NCBI RefSeq assembly: GCF_017983445.1
Contig: NZ_JAGOBJ010000003.1
Location: 1-64,000 of the forward strand
DNA length: 64,000 nucleotides
Direction: 5' to 3'
Source of the DNA: Halomonas sp.
GTDB taxonomy: Bacteria; Pseudomonadota; Gammaproteobacteria; Pseudomonadales; Halomonadaceae
A model generated the notes under the pieces. It did not search any database. It saw nothing but the letters and a program-made list of their open reading frames with translations, and was not told the origin of the DNA. Positions 47,793-55,442 of the stretch are shown here, in pieces. Position numbers and translations under genes: made by a program. Each line of letters opens with the position of its first letter. Within the stretch, counting starts at the first letter, position 1.

Positions 47793-48467
47793 TTATCCCT
47801 GACCGTTACCCGTCGGCGTCAAGGTAATTTCTACCCGACGGTTTTGCGCTCGGCCCTGATCGGTATTGTTACTGGCAACGGGCTGGTTAGCCCCATATCC
47901 CATGGTGTTCAGACGTGAAGATGAAACGCCATTTTGACTCAGGTAGTTACCCACGGCTTGAGCACGACGCTCAGACAGACGCTGGTTGTAACTGGCATCG
48001 CCCGTGCTGTCAGTATGCCCGGCAATGTTTATGCGGGTATCGGTATATTGAGCAACCACGTTCGCGACTTCATTAAGTGCGCTACGCGCATCGCCGGTCA
48101 GGTCAGAAGAATCAAAACCGAACGTCACGCTACTCGGCATGTTCAGCACGATATCGTCACCGCGGCGGTCGATTTCGATGCGCGAGCCTTGCAGGTTCTG
48201 ACGCAATTGCTGCTCTTGACGATCCATGTAAGCGCCTACACCTGCGCCCGCAGCGGCACCAACGGCTGCACCGATCAAGGCACGGTCGCGGCGGCTGGTG
48301 CTGCCATCGCCAGAAAGGGCGCCCGCTGCTGCGCCTACCGCAGCACCAATGCCGGTACCGATACCAGTAGAAGAACGTTGTGTCTGGCCACCGTAAGGAT
48401 CAGATGTTGCACAACCAGCTACCAAAATCGCAGCGGCCAACGGGGTCAGTAGTCGAGAAATACGCAT
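47793..48467 (-). CDS. OmpA-family outer-membrane lipoprotein (YiaD-like)
   Basis: A 224-residue lipoprotein: signal peptide with lipobox LVAGC (lipidated Cys19), then a glycine-zipper region (about 33-80, repeated GAAVGAAAGA-type motifs that may insert in membrane). A C-terminal OmpA peptidoglycan-binding domain follows (about 105-220), with TFGFDSSDLTGDARSALNEVA, IAGHTDSTGDASYNQRLSERRA and GRAQNRRVEI. It probably tethers the outer membrane to peptidoglycan. Third gene of an rdgB-hemW unit (31-bp gap), followed by a strong terminator. Confidence 0.92.
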   Translation of the reverse strand: MRISRLLTPLAAAILVAGCATSDPYGGQTQRSSTGIGTGIGAAVGAAAGALSGDGSTSRRDRALIGAAVGAAAGAGVGAYMDRQEQQLRQNLQGSRIEIDRRGDDIVLNMPSSVTFGFDSSDLTGDARSALNEVANVVAQYTDTRINIAGHTDSTGDASYNQRLSERRAQAVGNYLSQNGVSSSRLNTMGYGANQPVASNNTDQGRAQNRRVEITLTPTGNGQG

Positions 48468-48498
48468 CGCTCACTCCTTGTTTGTCTTTGCGCTAGAG

Positions 48499-49665
48499 TT
48501 ACCCGTCGCTGATACACTCCAGCAACTCATTCAAGAATAATAGACCTTGAGGCGATGCACGCAGCTTTTCAGGCATTTCCATCAAAAGTCCTTTTTTGTG
48601 GGCCGTTTGTAAACGTGTCAGGAGCACCGCATCGGCCTGCCCGGTATGCCGTGGCCAGGTTTGCATGCTAACGCCTTCGGTCAAGCGTAGCGCATTCATG
48701 GCGAATTCCAGCGGCAGCTCATCAATGGCAATAGGCTGTTTGCCCGCTAAAAAGCCCCGCGGATCGCTAGCTCGCCGTAAATAGGCCTTGGGCTGACGCG
48801 TTTTCCAGCGCCGCTCAATATGCCACTGCCCATCTGCATCGATAGTTGTCAGCTTGCCGTGGGCACCGGCGCCAATGCCCAGGTAATCACCAAACTGCCA
48901 ATAGTTGAGATTATGTCTGCTCTGTCTTCCAGGCTGGGAATAGGCTGAGATTTCATAGCGTTCAAAACCTGCCTGTTCTAACCGCTGGTGCCCCAGCTCC
49001 TGGATATCCCAAAGTGCTTCTTCTTCAGGAAGCACAGGGGGCTTTGAATGAAACGCCGTATTGGGTTCAAGCGTGAGCTGGTACCACGAGAGATGATCCG
49101 GCGACAGAGCTAGCGCCTGATCAATATCCGCAAGCGCCAGGGAGGGCGTCTGGCCGGGCAAGCCATGCATTAAATCGATATTGATATTATCAAAACCCGC
49201 CGCGCGCGCCTGCCCTACCGCGCTGATGGCTTCTTCATCCCCATGGATACGCCCCAACGCCTTGAGCTGGGCCGGCTGAAAGCTTTGCGTGCCCAACGAG
49301 AGGCGGTTAATGCCCGCCTCGCGGTAGCCAATAAAGCGTGTCTGCTCGGTGGTGCCGGGATTGGCCTCCATGGTGATTTCAATGTCCGGTGCAAATGCCA
49401 GACGTACGCGTATTGCATTGAAAAGCTGTTCATAAAATGCGGGCGACATGAGGCTTGGCGTGCCGCCACCGATGAAAATGGTTTGGATCTGGCGTTCAGC
49501 CGCTAACGCTAAATCGCCATCCAGATCGCTCAGTAGCGCTTTCAAATAATCGGCTTCAGGTAACTCACCGTTAGGCTCATGAGAGTTGAAATCGCAATAC
49601 GGACACTTACGCACACACCAGGGTGTATGAATATAGAGCGATAACGGTGGCAGTGAATTAGCCAT
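48499..49665 (-). CDS. hemW: Radical SAM protein HemW (heme chaperone, CPO-like)
   Basis: HemW is a radical SAM-family protein, now considered a heme chaperone, long annotated as coproporphyrinogen III oxidase-like. The 388-residue product has the [4Fe-4S] motif CVRKCPYCDFNSH near residue 17 (CxxxCxxC), the GGGTPSLM SAM-binding motif and a HemN-type C-terminal domain. It lacks the extra CPO-specific N-terminal residues of true HemN. Its start overlaps the rdgB stop by 8 bp, the conserved rdgB-hemW pairing. Confidence 0.94.
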   Translation of the reverse strand: MANSLPPLSLYIHTPWCVRKCPYCDFNSHEPNGELPEADYLKALLSDLDGDLALAAERQIQTIFIGGGTPSLMSPAFYEQLFNAIRVRLAFAPDIEITMEANPGTTEQTRFIGYREAGINRLSLGTQSFQPAQLKALGRIHGDEEAISAVGQARAAGFDNINIDLMHGLPGQTPSLALADIDQALALSPDHLSWYQLTLEPNTAFHSKPPVLPEEEALWDIQELGHQRLEQAGFERYEISAYSQPGRQSRHNLNYWQFGDYLGIGAGAHGKLTTIDADGQWHIERRWKTRQPKAYLRRASDPRGFLAGKQPIAIDELPLEFAMNALRLTEGVSMQTWPRHTGQADAVLLTRLQTAHKKGLLMEMPEKLRASPQGLLFLNELLECISDG

Positions 49666-50266
49666 GTGCCACCTTAAGCATATCGACCAACCCCTTGAGA
49701 GCCCTACCGCGATGGCTCAAGCGATTTTTCATTTCGCTGGGTAATTCAGCCACACTCATGGCTTGGTCAGGTAGCCAGAACAGTGGATCATAGCCAAAGC
49801 CACCTTCACCGCGAGGGTGGGCAAGTAATTCGCCTTCCCAACTGCGTTGAACGATCACCGGCACCGGGTCCAGCGGATGACGTAAATACACCAGCACGCA
49901 CCAGTAGCGCCCCGTACGCTGGCCCTCAGCATAGTCGCTTAATGCCGCTAAGAGCTTTTCATTATTGCGCTGGTCGCTTTTAGGCTCACCAGCATAGCGC
50001 GCGGAATAAATTCCCGGCTCGCCGGAAAGAGCATCTACTTCTAGCCCCGAATCATCAGCAAGCGCAGGAAACCCACTGATACGGCTCGCTTCACGGGCTT
50101 TGAGCAACGCATTTTCGACAAATGTCAGTCCTGTTTCTTCGACATCGTGCACGCCAAAGTCCGCTTGGGGACGTACATCAAATCCTAAAGGCGCAAGTAA
50201 CTCATTGAACTCTTTTAACTTTCCTACATTACCGCTGGCTAACACAAGGGTATTTAGCGTGGACAT
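49658..50266 (-). CDS. rdgB: dITP/XTP pyrophosphatase RdgB
   Basis: RdgB hydrolyses non-canonical purine triphosphates (dITP, XTP) and prevents their incorporation into DNA. The 202-residue Ham1/RdgB-family protein has the N-terminal LVLASGNVGKLKEFNELL substrate loop, ETGLTFVENALLKAR, ALADDSGLEVDALSGEPGIYSARYAG and GEGGFGYDPLFWLPD, then SHRGRALKGL. First gene of the rdgB-hemW-OmpA-lipoprotein operon; its upstream gap faces csgD. Confidence 0.96.
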   Translation of the reverse strand: MSTLNTLVLASGNVGKLKEFNELLAPLGFDVRPQADFGVHDVEETGLTFVENALLKAREASRISGFPALADDSGLEVDALSGEPGIYSARYAGEPKSDQRNNEKLLAALSDYAEGQRTGRYWCVLVYLRHPLDPVPVIVQRSWEGELLAHPRGEGGFGYDPLFWLPDQAMSVAELPSEMKNRLSHRGRALKGLVDMLKVAHG

Positions 50267-50299
50267 TACTTTTCTCCAAACATCAGTCGTTCAGTGTAC

Positions 50300-50331
50300 G
50301 CCTAACAAAATAGTTCTATGCCTAACAAAAT
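50300..50331. repeat. Direct repeat upstream of csgD
   Basis: GCCTAACAAAAT occurs at 50300-50311 and again at 50320-50331, exactly 20 bp apart (two helical turns), in the A+T-rich gap of 279 bp between rdgB and csgD. The period places both copies on the same DNA face, as expected for cooperative binding of a regulator. No further gene is seen in this gap. Confidence 0.55.
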
Positions 50332-50545
50332 GTTACCAAATGTACATGATGCTTTAGCTAATAAATTTTTCAAAATATTAATAAAAGATATTTACTAACA
50401 ACAACTTATTAAAAATACTTTATTTTTAGGCTGAACTTTAAGAGACAATTATAAAAATAACCTAGTAACAAAACTTTACGTATTCACACTTATGGGCAAC
50501 ACTGACTTCGTCGTCAGCTCACTCCTTCTTACCAGAGGCCCTATC

Positions 50546-51232
50546 ATGAAAAAGGAACAGTCCCTAGACGCAGTGTATATTCTTACCGAGCAGAGTCCTC
50601 AATCTCAGCTATTTGCTGAATATCTAAATAAGCATACTGGCTATCAAGTAAGCATTTACTCGCGCCATTCATCACTGCCTGCGGCTAAATCAGAAAAACT
50701 TCTGCTTCTTATTGATTGCGATCACATCAGTATTGATGCGCTGCCCGAATGGCAAGACCAGCTGCCAGAAGCATTATCAAAAGCAACGCTTGCAGCGTTT
50801 AATATCCGCAATATGAACCATGCCTTAGAGGCGCTTTCCTGTGCCCATTTAACAGGCGTTTTTTATCGCGAACAGAGTTTGGATATTATTTGCAAGGGTG
50901 TCCATGCCTTATTAGATGGCGAGCTTTGGATGTCGCGCGAATTAATGGCTCGGCTGATCCTTTTTTATCGCAAATCACAAAACAATGCGTTTAGACCTAC
51001 CTGCGGACTAACGAACCGGGAAATTGAAATTATTTCATTGTTAAAAGCCGGTTCTTCCAATCAACAAATTGCTGAGCGTTTATTTGTTAGCGAGCATACG
51101 GTTAAGTCACATCTTTATAATATATTCCGCAAGATAAATGTGCATAACCGTATACAGGCTTTGAACTGGATTCATCAAAACCTTGGTCCTATTCTTCCGG
51201 CTATCGATAAACCCCGTGGGCTAAAAAACTAA
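50546..51232 (+). CDS. csgD: LuxR-family transcriptional regulator, CsgD-like
   Basis: CsgD is the master activator of curli and biofilm matrix genes. The 228-residue product has an N-terminal receiver-like domain (about 1-140) lacking the usual acidic pocket, and a C-terminal LuxR-type helix-turn-helix (about 155-215: LTNREIEIISLLKAGSSNQQIAERL, then SEHTVKSHLYNIFRKINVHNR). The final block is close to E. coli CsgD. ATG 50546 follows AGAGG; an upstream in-frame ATG at 50492 is possible. It heads csgEFG on the same strand, whereas in E. coli it leads csgDEFG, divergent from csgBA. Confidence 0.88.
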   Translation: MKKEQSLDAVYILTEQSPQSQLFAEYLNKHTGYQVSIYSRHSSLPAAKSEKLLLLIDCDHISIDALPEWQDQLPEALSKATLAAFNIRNMNHALEALSCAHLTGVFYREQSLDIICKGVHALLDGELWMSRELMARLILFYRKSQNNAFRPTCGLTNREIEIISLLKAGSSNQQIAERLFVSEHTVKSHLYNIFRKINVHNRIQALNWIHQNLGPILPAIDKPRGLKN

Positions 51233-51261
51233 TAAGAACATTGAAGTGAGGTTATATCGTA

Positions 51262-51786
51262 ATGCCATTACTTCGTTATTTAACTCCACACTGTGTGCTT
51301 TCGCTGTTTTTATTATCACCACTAATGGCTAGCGAAACGCAATCACCGGTTAATGATTTACCGTTAAGCACCCAAAATGAACAAGAGGAAATTGATTCCA
51401 TTAACCAACTATCGAGCCCTGATGGCCCTGAGATAGAGAGTGTTAAAAGTGCCAGCAGTGAACTAACCGGGGTAATGGTAGACCGCACTATCACCATGGC
51501 GGGCAAGACATTTTATCGAGCGTTTAGCCAACGCGCCATGGATAACCTGATTATTGGCAACGCCACCATCACGATACAAGAACGCCCTGATGCTCGCTGG
51601 GGCAGCCAAGTATGGGTGATGGACGGAAACCGTATGTATTTTCGCACACAGCTTTCACCAAGGATTAGTGAAGCAGATCGCGCCGCAGAAGAAGCGGTAC
51701 AAATAGTGGAAGAAGCGCTACTACGCCAACAAATAGCCTCGGCGCTAACTTCCGACAAAGACTTGGGAAAAGAGGAGATACGTTAA
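51262..51786 (+). CDS. csgE: Curli secretion specificity factor CsgE
   Basis: CsgE is a periplasmic adaptor that directs CsgA to the CsgG pore. The 174-residue protein has a signal peptide (about 1-24, ending LMAS), an extended Ser/Glu-rich linker absent from E. coli CsgE (about 25-65), and the conserved core VDRTITMAGKTFYRAFSQRAMDNL, ATITIQERPDARWGSQVWV and a C-terminal EEALLRQQIASALTSDKDLGKEE. The core matches E. coli CsgE through the FYRAFS and ERPxARWGS motifs. It overlaps csgF by one base (TAATG). Confidence 0.92.
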   Translation: MPLLRYLTPHCVLSLFLLSPLMASETQSPVNDLPLSTQNEQEEIDSINQLSSPDGPEIESVKSASSELTGVMVDRTITMAGKTFYRAFSQRAMDNLIIGNATITIQERPDARWGSQVWVMDGNRMYFRTQLSPRISEADRAAEEAVQIVEEALLRQQIASALTSDKDLGKEEIR

Positions 51787-52211
51787 TGACTGCTATAAAA
51801 AGAAACGTCCGCCACAGTTTGGTGACCCTGGTGCTGGGTTCGCTGATGGCCACAACGGTATCAGCCGGTGAGTTGATTTATCAACCGCTTAACCCCTCTT
51901 TTGGCGGTGATCCTTTTATGGGCACCTACTTACTGGGTAAAGCACAAGCCCAGGATACCAATAGAGATCCCAACTCAAGAGGCATTGAATCGATTTCCTC
52001 TACCGAACGGCTTATTCAAAGCCTGGAAAGCCGCCTGATTTCCCAACTTATCTCAGATGTGGGCGCAGGTAATGTAGGCGAAGGTTCTTTTGATAGCGGT
52101 GATTTCAGCGTGGTTGTGCGTGATGACGGCGGGCAACTGGTTGTGCGTGTCATCGATAAGATAACCGGCGATGTTACCAATATCAGCGTCGGTGGTTTGT
52201 TTAATCCCTAA
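51786..52211 (+). CDS. csgF: Curli nucleation/assembly factor CsgF
   Basis: CsgF binds the CsgG pore at the cell surface and helps the nucleator CsgB act. The 141-residue product has a signal peptide (about 1-27) and the signature N-terminus of mature CsgF: GELIYQPLNPSFGGDPFMGTYLLGKAQAQ, which inserts in the CsgG barrel. A central Ser/Thr-rich stretch and a C-terminal beta-rich segment ending GGLFNP follow. Translationally coupled to csgE. The motif PLNPSFGGDP is essentially diagnostic. Confidence 0.94.
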   Translation: MTAIKRNVRHSLVTLVLGSLMATTVSAGELIYQPLNPSFGGDPFMGTYLLGKAQAQDTNRDPNSRGIESISSTERLIQSLESRLISQLISDVGAGNVGEGSFDSGDFSVVVRDDGGQLVVRVIDKITGDVTNISVGGLFNP

Positions 52212-52294
52212 TAGCAGCACCAGCCGTTTAATACAGAAAACGAACAAGGCTAAAAAGCCTCACCAACCTCTTTGATGCGGTCAGGGGAACACCC

Positions 52295-53125
52295 ATGAAA
52301 TTCATTGCTTCACTCATTATGCTCGCTCTACTTAGCGGCTGTGCAGGTATGGTCGCGACCTCGGAAAATCTGGAAGGCGCTCAGGCGACGCTCACGCCCC
52401 GCGGAGCGACCTATCAGGATCTCGTTTCATTACCACCGCCTTCCGGGAAGATTTTTGTATCGGTGTATGATTTTAGAGATCAAACCGGGCAATACCGGCC
52501 CGCGCCCGCCAGCACGTTTTCAACAGCGGTTACCCAAGGGGCGGCTGCTATGCTGACCGGTGCACTGGCCGACTCAGGCTGGTTTATTCCCCTTGAACGG
52601 GTAGGGTTACAAAACCTGCTCACGGAGCGACGCATTATCCGTGCTGAATTTGAGCGCTTTGGCCAGCCGGATACGCTTCCTTCACTACGCGCGGCCTCGG
52701 TAATGTTGGAAGGCGGTATTATTGCCTATGAATCCAACGTACGTACCGGTGGAGCTGGTGCTGAGTATTTCGGTATTGGCGCATCAGGGCAGTATCAGGT
52801 TGACCAGGTTACGGTTAACTTGCGTGCTGTAGAAATATCCACAGGTGAAGTGCTGGCTAACGTTACGACAACGAAAACCATTTACTCCAAGGAAGTAAGA
52901 GCCGGCGTCTATCGGTTTATTGATTTCCGACGTTTACTGGAAGCCGAAGTGGGCATTACCACTAATGAACCTGTCCAGATGGCCGTTATGTCAGCCATTG
53001 AGTCCGCGGTTATTCATTTAGTGGCCCGTGGCGTTGAAAACAATCTTTGGAATCTTTCAAATGGCGTTAACTTCCAGGATACCATCTTGTCCGAATATTT
53101 AAGTGCGCCGACTCCAATGTTATAA
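52295..53125 (+). CDS. csgG: Curli outer-membrane secretion channel CsgG
   Basis: CsgG is a lipoprotein that assembles as a nonamer into the curli export pore. The 276-residue product has a lipobox LLSGC (Cys16), KIFVSVYDFRDQTGQYRPAP, GAAAMLTGALADSGWFIPLERVGLQNLLTERRI, the GGIIAYESNVRTGGAGAEYFGIGASGQYQVD transmembrane hairpin region and STGEVLANVTTTKTIYSKEV. An 83-bp gap separates it from csgF. A terminator follows 50 nt after the stop. Confidence 0.95.
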   Translation: MKFIASLIMLALLSGCAGMVATSENLEGAQATLTPRGATYQDLVSLPPPSGKIFVSVYDFRDQTGQYRPAPASTFSTAVTQGAAAMLTGALADSGWFIPLERVGLQNLLTERRIIRAEFERFGQPDTLPSLRAASVMLEGGIIAYESNVRTGGAGAEYFGIGASGQYQVDQVTVNLRAVEISTGEVLANVTTTKTIYSKEVRAGVYRFIDFRRLLEAEVGITTNEPVQMAVMSAIESAVIHLVARGVENNLWNLSNGVNFQDTILSEYLSAPTPML

Positions 53126-53178
53126 ACAGTTATTGCTTTATAAATACTACATTCTATAAAACAGGCTTATTCAAGATC

Positions 53179-53210
53179 AAGCGGCTATGCCCAAGGCATA
53201 GCCGCTTTTT
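53179..53210 (+). terminator. Terminator after csgG
   Basis: AAGCGGCTATGCC-caa-GGCATAGCCGCTT followed by TTT: a stem of about 11-13 bp. It ends the csgDEFG unit, so csgB and csgA need their own promoter in the following 170 bp, which are strongly A+T-rich. Confidence 0.9.
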
Positions 53211-53384
53211 ATTATTAAGTATAAATTGCCATCTAACAAGTATGAGTTGGCTCATCAATATGGCGTATAAATATATTAAAAAATGCGCCGTTAAAATAAC
53301 AAAACTACTGATAGCGTAAAACTTTAAATAGTCCAAACTCAACGCATGAAATAAAATTTACATTAGCATTTGAGAGTAAAAAAT

Positions 53385-53912
53385 ATGAAACGTAAATCAG
53401 CAAGCGTTCAACACTTAACGGTGCTATCAAAACAACAACTAATGAATACTTTGCTATTAACGGCTGCACTCTTATCTTTTACCATCAATGCCAATGCGGA
53501 TACAAATCGGATTGAACAGTATTTCAATCACGGTGATACACAAACCTATCAAGGTAACTACAGCGTTATTTCGCAGATAGGTAATAACAATCGGGCAGAC
53601 GTTAAACAGTCTTATTCTGCCGCTTATCAAACCGGTAACTTCTCACATATCGCTCAACGCGGTAATAGGAATACTGCCTCAATTACTCAGGCTGGCGGTA
53701 AGAATTATGGCGTTATTCTTCAAACTGGCAATCACCATAATGCAGATATCAACCAGTCTGGAAGTCAGCAAGAACTGGCTACGTATATTTCACAGTCTGG
53801 AGTAAGTAGCGATATACAAGTTTCACAATCGGGGAGTGGCTATCGCAACATAGGCATAGAGCAACAAGCATTCTCTGGCTATACACGACCAGTCACCGTC
53901 GAAACCTACTGA
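53385..53912 (+). CDS. csgB: Minor curlin subunit (nucleator) CsgB
   Basis: A 175-residue secreted protein with a long signal region (to about residue 38, ANADTN), followed by about five curlin repeats of the S-x5-Q-x-G-x-x-N-x-A-x-V-x-Q type (for example SVISQIGNNNRADVKQ, SHIAQRGNRNTASITQ, GVILQTGNHHNADINQ). The Q/N/G richness with Arg/Lys/His substitutions and the less regular last repeat fit CsgB rather than CsgA. The start follows GAGAG. It lies 60 bp upstream of the csgA gene in a csgBA unit. Confidence 0.85.
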   Translation: MKRKSASVQHLTVLSKQQLMNTLLLTAALLSFTINANADTNRIEQYFNHGDTQTYQGNYSVISQIGNNNRADVKQSYSAAYQTGNFSHIAQRGNRNTASITQAGGKNYGVILQTGNHHNADINQSGSQQELATYISQSGVSSDIQVSQSGSGYRNIGIEQQAFSGYTRPVTVETY

Positions 53913-53972
53913 GCAAACCTTCTTTTGTCTCAGTAACAACCAAAGCAAGCATAAAAGGATGGGGAAACACTA

Positions 53973-54941
53973 ATGAAAACACAAATTACCGCTATCGCCG
54001 CCGCTGTTACTTTCGCTATGAGCACTGCTGCTTTTGCACAGTCTGCAGGTAGCGAGTCAACGATCCTTCAAGATGGTTATAAAAATACCAACAACATCAA
54101 TCAGTGGGGTTCGCAAACATCACGTGTTTATCAAGAAGGCGGCTTTAACTCCACCACCGTATCACAGGATGACGTTGCAGGTGTTGCCACCACACGGCCT
54201 GGCTATAACACCTCCGGTATCGATCAGATTGGTCAGGGCAACTCCGCAGGCATTGCTCAGTTAGGCGCCTGGAACGACTCGACCGTCTATCAAGAAGGTG
54301 GTAACAACGCGGCAGCCGTTGACCAAGATGGTATGAAAAACCTGTCTGTTACAACGCAAGTAGGTTATGCCAACGACGTGAGCGTAACTCAGGATGGCCG
54401 GTCTAACGATAGCTATGCCTATCAGCAAGGTGTTAACAATACAGCGGCTGTTGACCAGGAAGGTTTTGAAAACCGTTCTGTAGCAACACAAACAGGTCGT
54501 TTCAATAACATCGACGTGGCTCAGGATGGCTGGTCTAACAATAGCTATGCCTATCAGCAAGGTGACAACAATACAGCAACCGTTAGCCAGGAAGGTTTCG
54601 CCAACAAATCCGTCGTTGAAGAAATCGGCGGCTTCAATGACGCGACTATTACCCAGATTGGCAACAAGAATGATAGCTACGCTCACCTGAACGGATACCA
54701 TAACGTAGCTAACGTTAGCCAAAACGGTAACTCGTTGGAAAGCACCATCCTAGCCAGCGGCAACCACAATACCCATAACGTTACGCAGTCTGGCTACTCG
54801 CACGACTCCTATATCAATACTGTCGGCAACTATAACGATCATACCGTTGCTCAAAGCGGCGGTTTCTGGGGTGGCCAGCACACTTCCAGCATCGTGACCT
54901 ACGGCAACGGCAACGTTAACACCGTAAGCCAAGGCCAATAA
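53973..54941 (+). CDS. csgA: Major curlin subunit CsgA (13-repeat form)
   Basis: A secreted amyloid subunit of 322 residues, twice the length of E. coli CsgA (151). A signal peptide (about 1-22, ending AAFA) is followed by some 13 repeats of about 22 residues with consensus G-x-x-N-x-S-x-x-x-Q-x-G-x-x-N-x-x-x-V-x-Q-x, each expected to form one beta-hairpin rung. Repeats 6 and 8 are nearly identical in DNA (132-bp offset), showing recent internal duplication. Downstream is a strong terminator. CsgA polymerises outside the cell when nucleated by CsgB. Confidence 0.9.
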   Translation: MKTQITAIAAAVTFAMSTAAFAQSAGSESTILQDGYKNTNNINQWGSQTSRVYQEGGFNSTTVSQDDVAGVATTRPGYNTSGIDQIGQGNSAGIAQLGAWNDSTVYQEGGNNAAAVDQDGMKNLSVTTQVGYANDVSVTQDGRSNDSYAYQQGVNNTAAVDQEGFENRSVATQTGRFNNIDVAQDGWSNNSYAYQQGDNNTATVSQEGFANKSVVEEIGGFNDATITQIGNKNDSYAHLNGYHNVANVSQNGNSLESTILASGNHNTHNVTQSGYSHDSYINTVGNYNDHTVAQSGGFWGGQHTSSIVTYGNGNVNTVSQGQ

Positions 54942-54962
54942 GCCATACGGCCTGGCTTCATC

Positions 54963-54989
54963 AAACCGCCCCATTCGGGGCGGTTTTTT
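54963..54989 (+). terminator. Terminator after csgA
   Basis: AAACCGCCCC-attc-GGGGCGGTTT followed by TTT. A perfect 10-bp stem 21 nt after the csgA stop; the A run on the far side could also weakly serve the convergent gene. Confidence 0.9.
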
Positions 54990-55009
54990 CATATCTACTA
55001 TTTAGCCAA

Positions 55010-55369
55010 TCAACGGACCCCCACGGTCAACGTTCCACCTACGCCCTGGGTGGATGAACGCGAACGGTTACCGCCTTTCTGAATGTCTACTTCCAAACGC
55101 TGGTTATCGCTTAACAGCTTAACGGTGCCCTCAAGCGCAGACCCGGTAAACGTATATTCAGTGGGTACCGTGCCGCGCTCTTCGATATGCTCGATGGTTT
55201 GGCCATTCTGGGTGATTCGCCAGTGAGCAGAGAATAACGCACCCGGCGTGCCTTCCATCGTAATGTGGATACTATCCATTTCCTGCTCCTCAAACGCGTG
55301 GGCGCTAAAAGGCAAACCAATGGCAAGTGCGGCGATCAGAGCCATCGGGATGGGCATTGTTATCGGCAT
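55010..55369 (-). CDS. Small secreted protein of unknown function next to csgA
   Basis: A 119-residue exported protein: signal peptide (about 1-25, PMALIAALAIGLPFSAHA), then a polar, beta-rich domain containing LFSAHWRITQNGQTIEHIEERGTVP and QRLEVDIQKGGNRSRSSTQ. It has no cysteines in the mature part, so it is not an obvious CsgC (CxC) homologue. I do not recognise the family. The ATG at 55369 follows GAGG. It is convergent with csgA and lies only 21 bp after the hemL terminator hairpin, leaving little room for its own promoter. A curli link is positional inference only. Confidence 0.7.
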   Translation of the reverse strand: MPITMPIPMALIAALAIGLPFSAHAFEEQEMDSIHITMEGTPGALFSAHWRITQNGQTIEHIEERGTVPTEYTFTGSALEGTVKLLSDNQRLEVDIQKGGNRSRSSTQGVGGTLTVGVR

Positions 55370-55390
55370 GGTGGCAACCTCGCTAACCAC

Positions 55391-55417
55391 AAAAGCCGCT
55401 CGGTATGAGCGGCTTTT
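55391..55417 (-). terminator. Terminator after hemL
   Basis: AAAAGCCGCTC-ggtat-GAGCGGCTTTT: a perfect 11-bp stem flanked by A4/T4, 26 nt beyond the hemL stop. On the minus strand it ends the clcA-hemJ-thiD-hemL unit. Confidence 0.85.
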
Positions 55418-55442
55418 GAAGTTTAGCAGGCGTTACGTTCTG

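Noticed and set aside
54261-54722. 153-codon minus-strand frame inside csgA
   Set aside because: An open frame created by the repetitive csgA sequence; its repeats simply mirror the curlin repeats on the other strand.
53973-54941. Possible CRISPR-like repeat array
   Set aside because: The periodicity is in-frame protein repeats of about 66 bp with variable sequence, not identical repeats with unique spacers.
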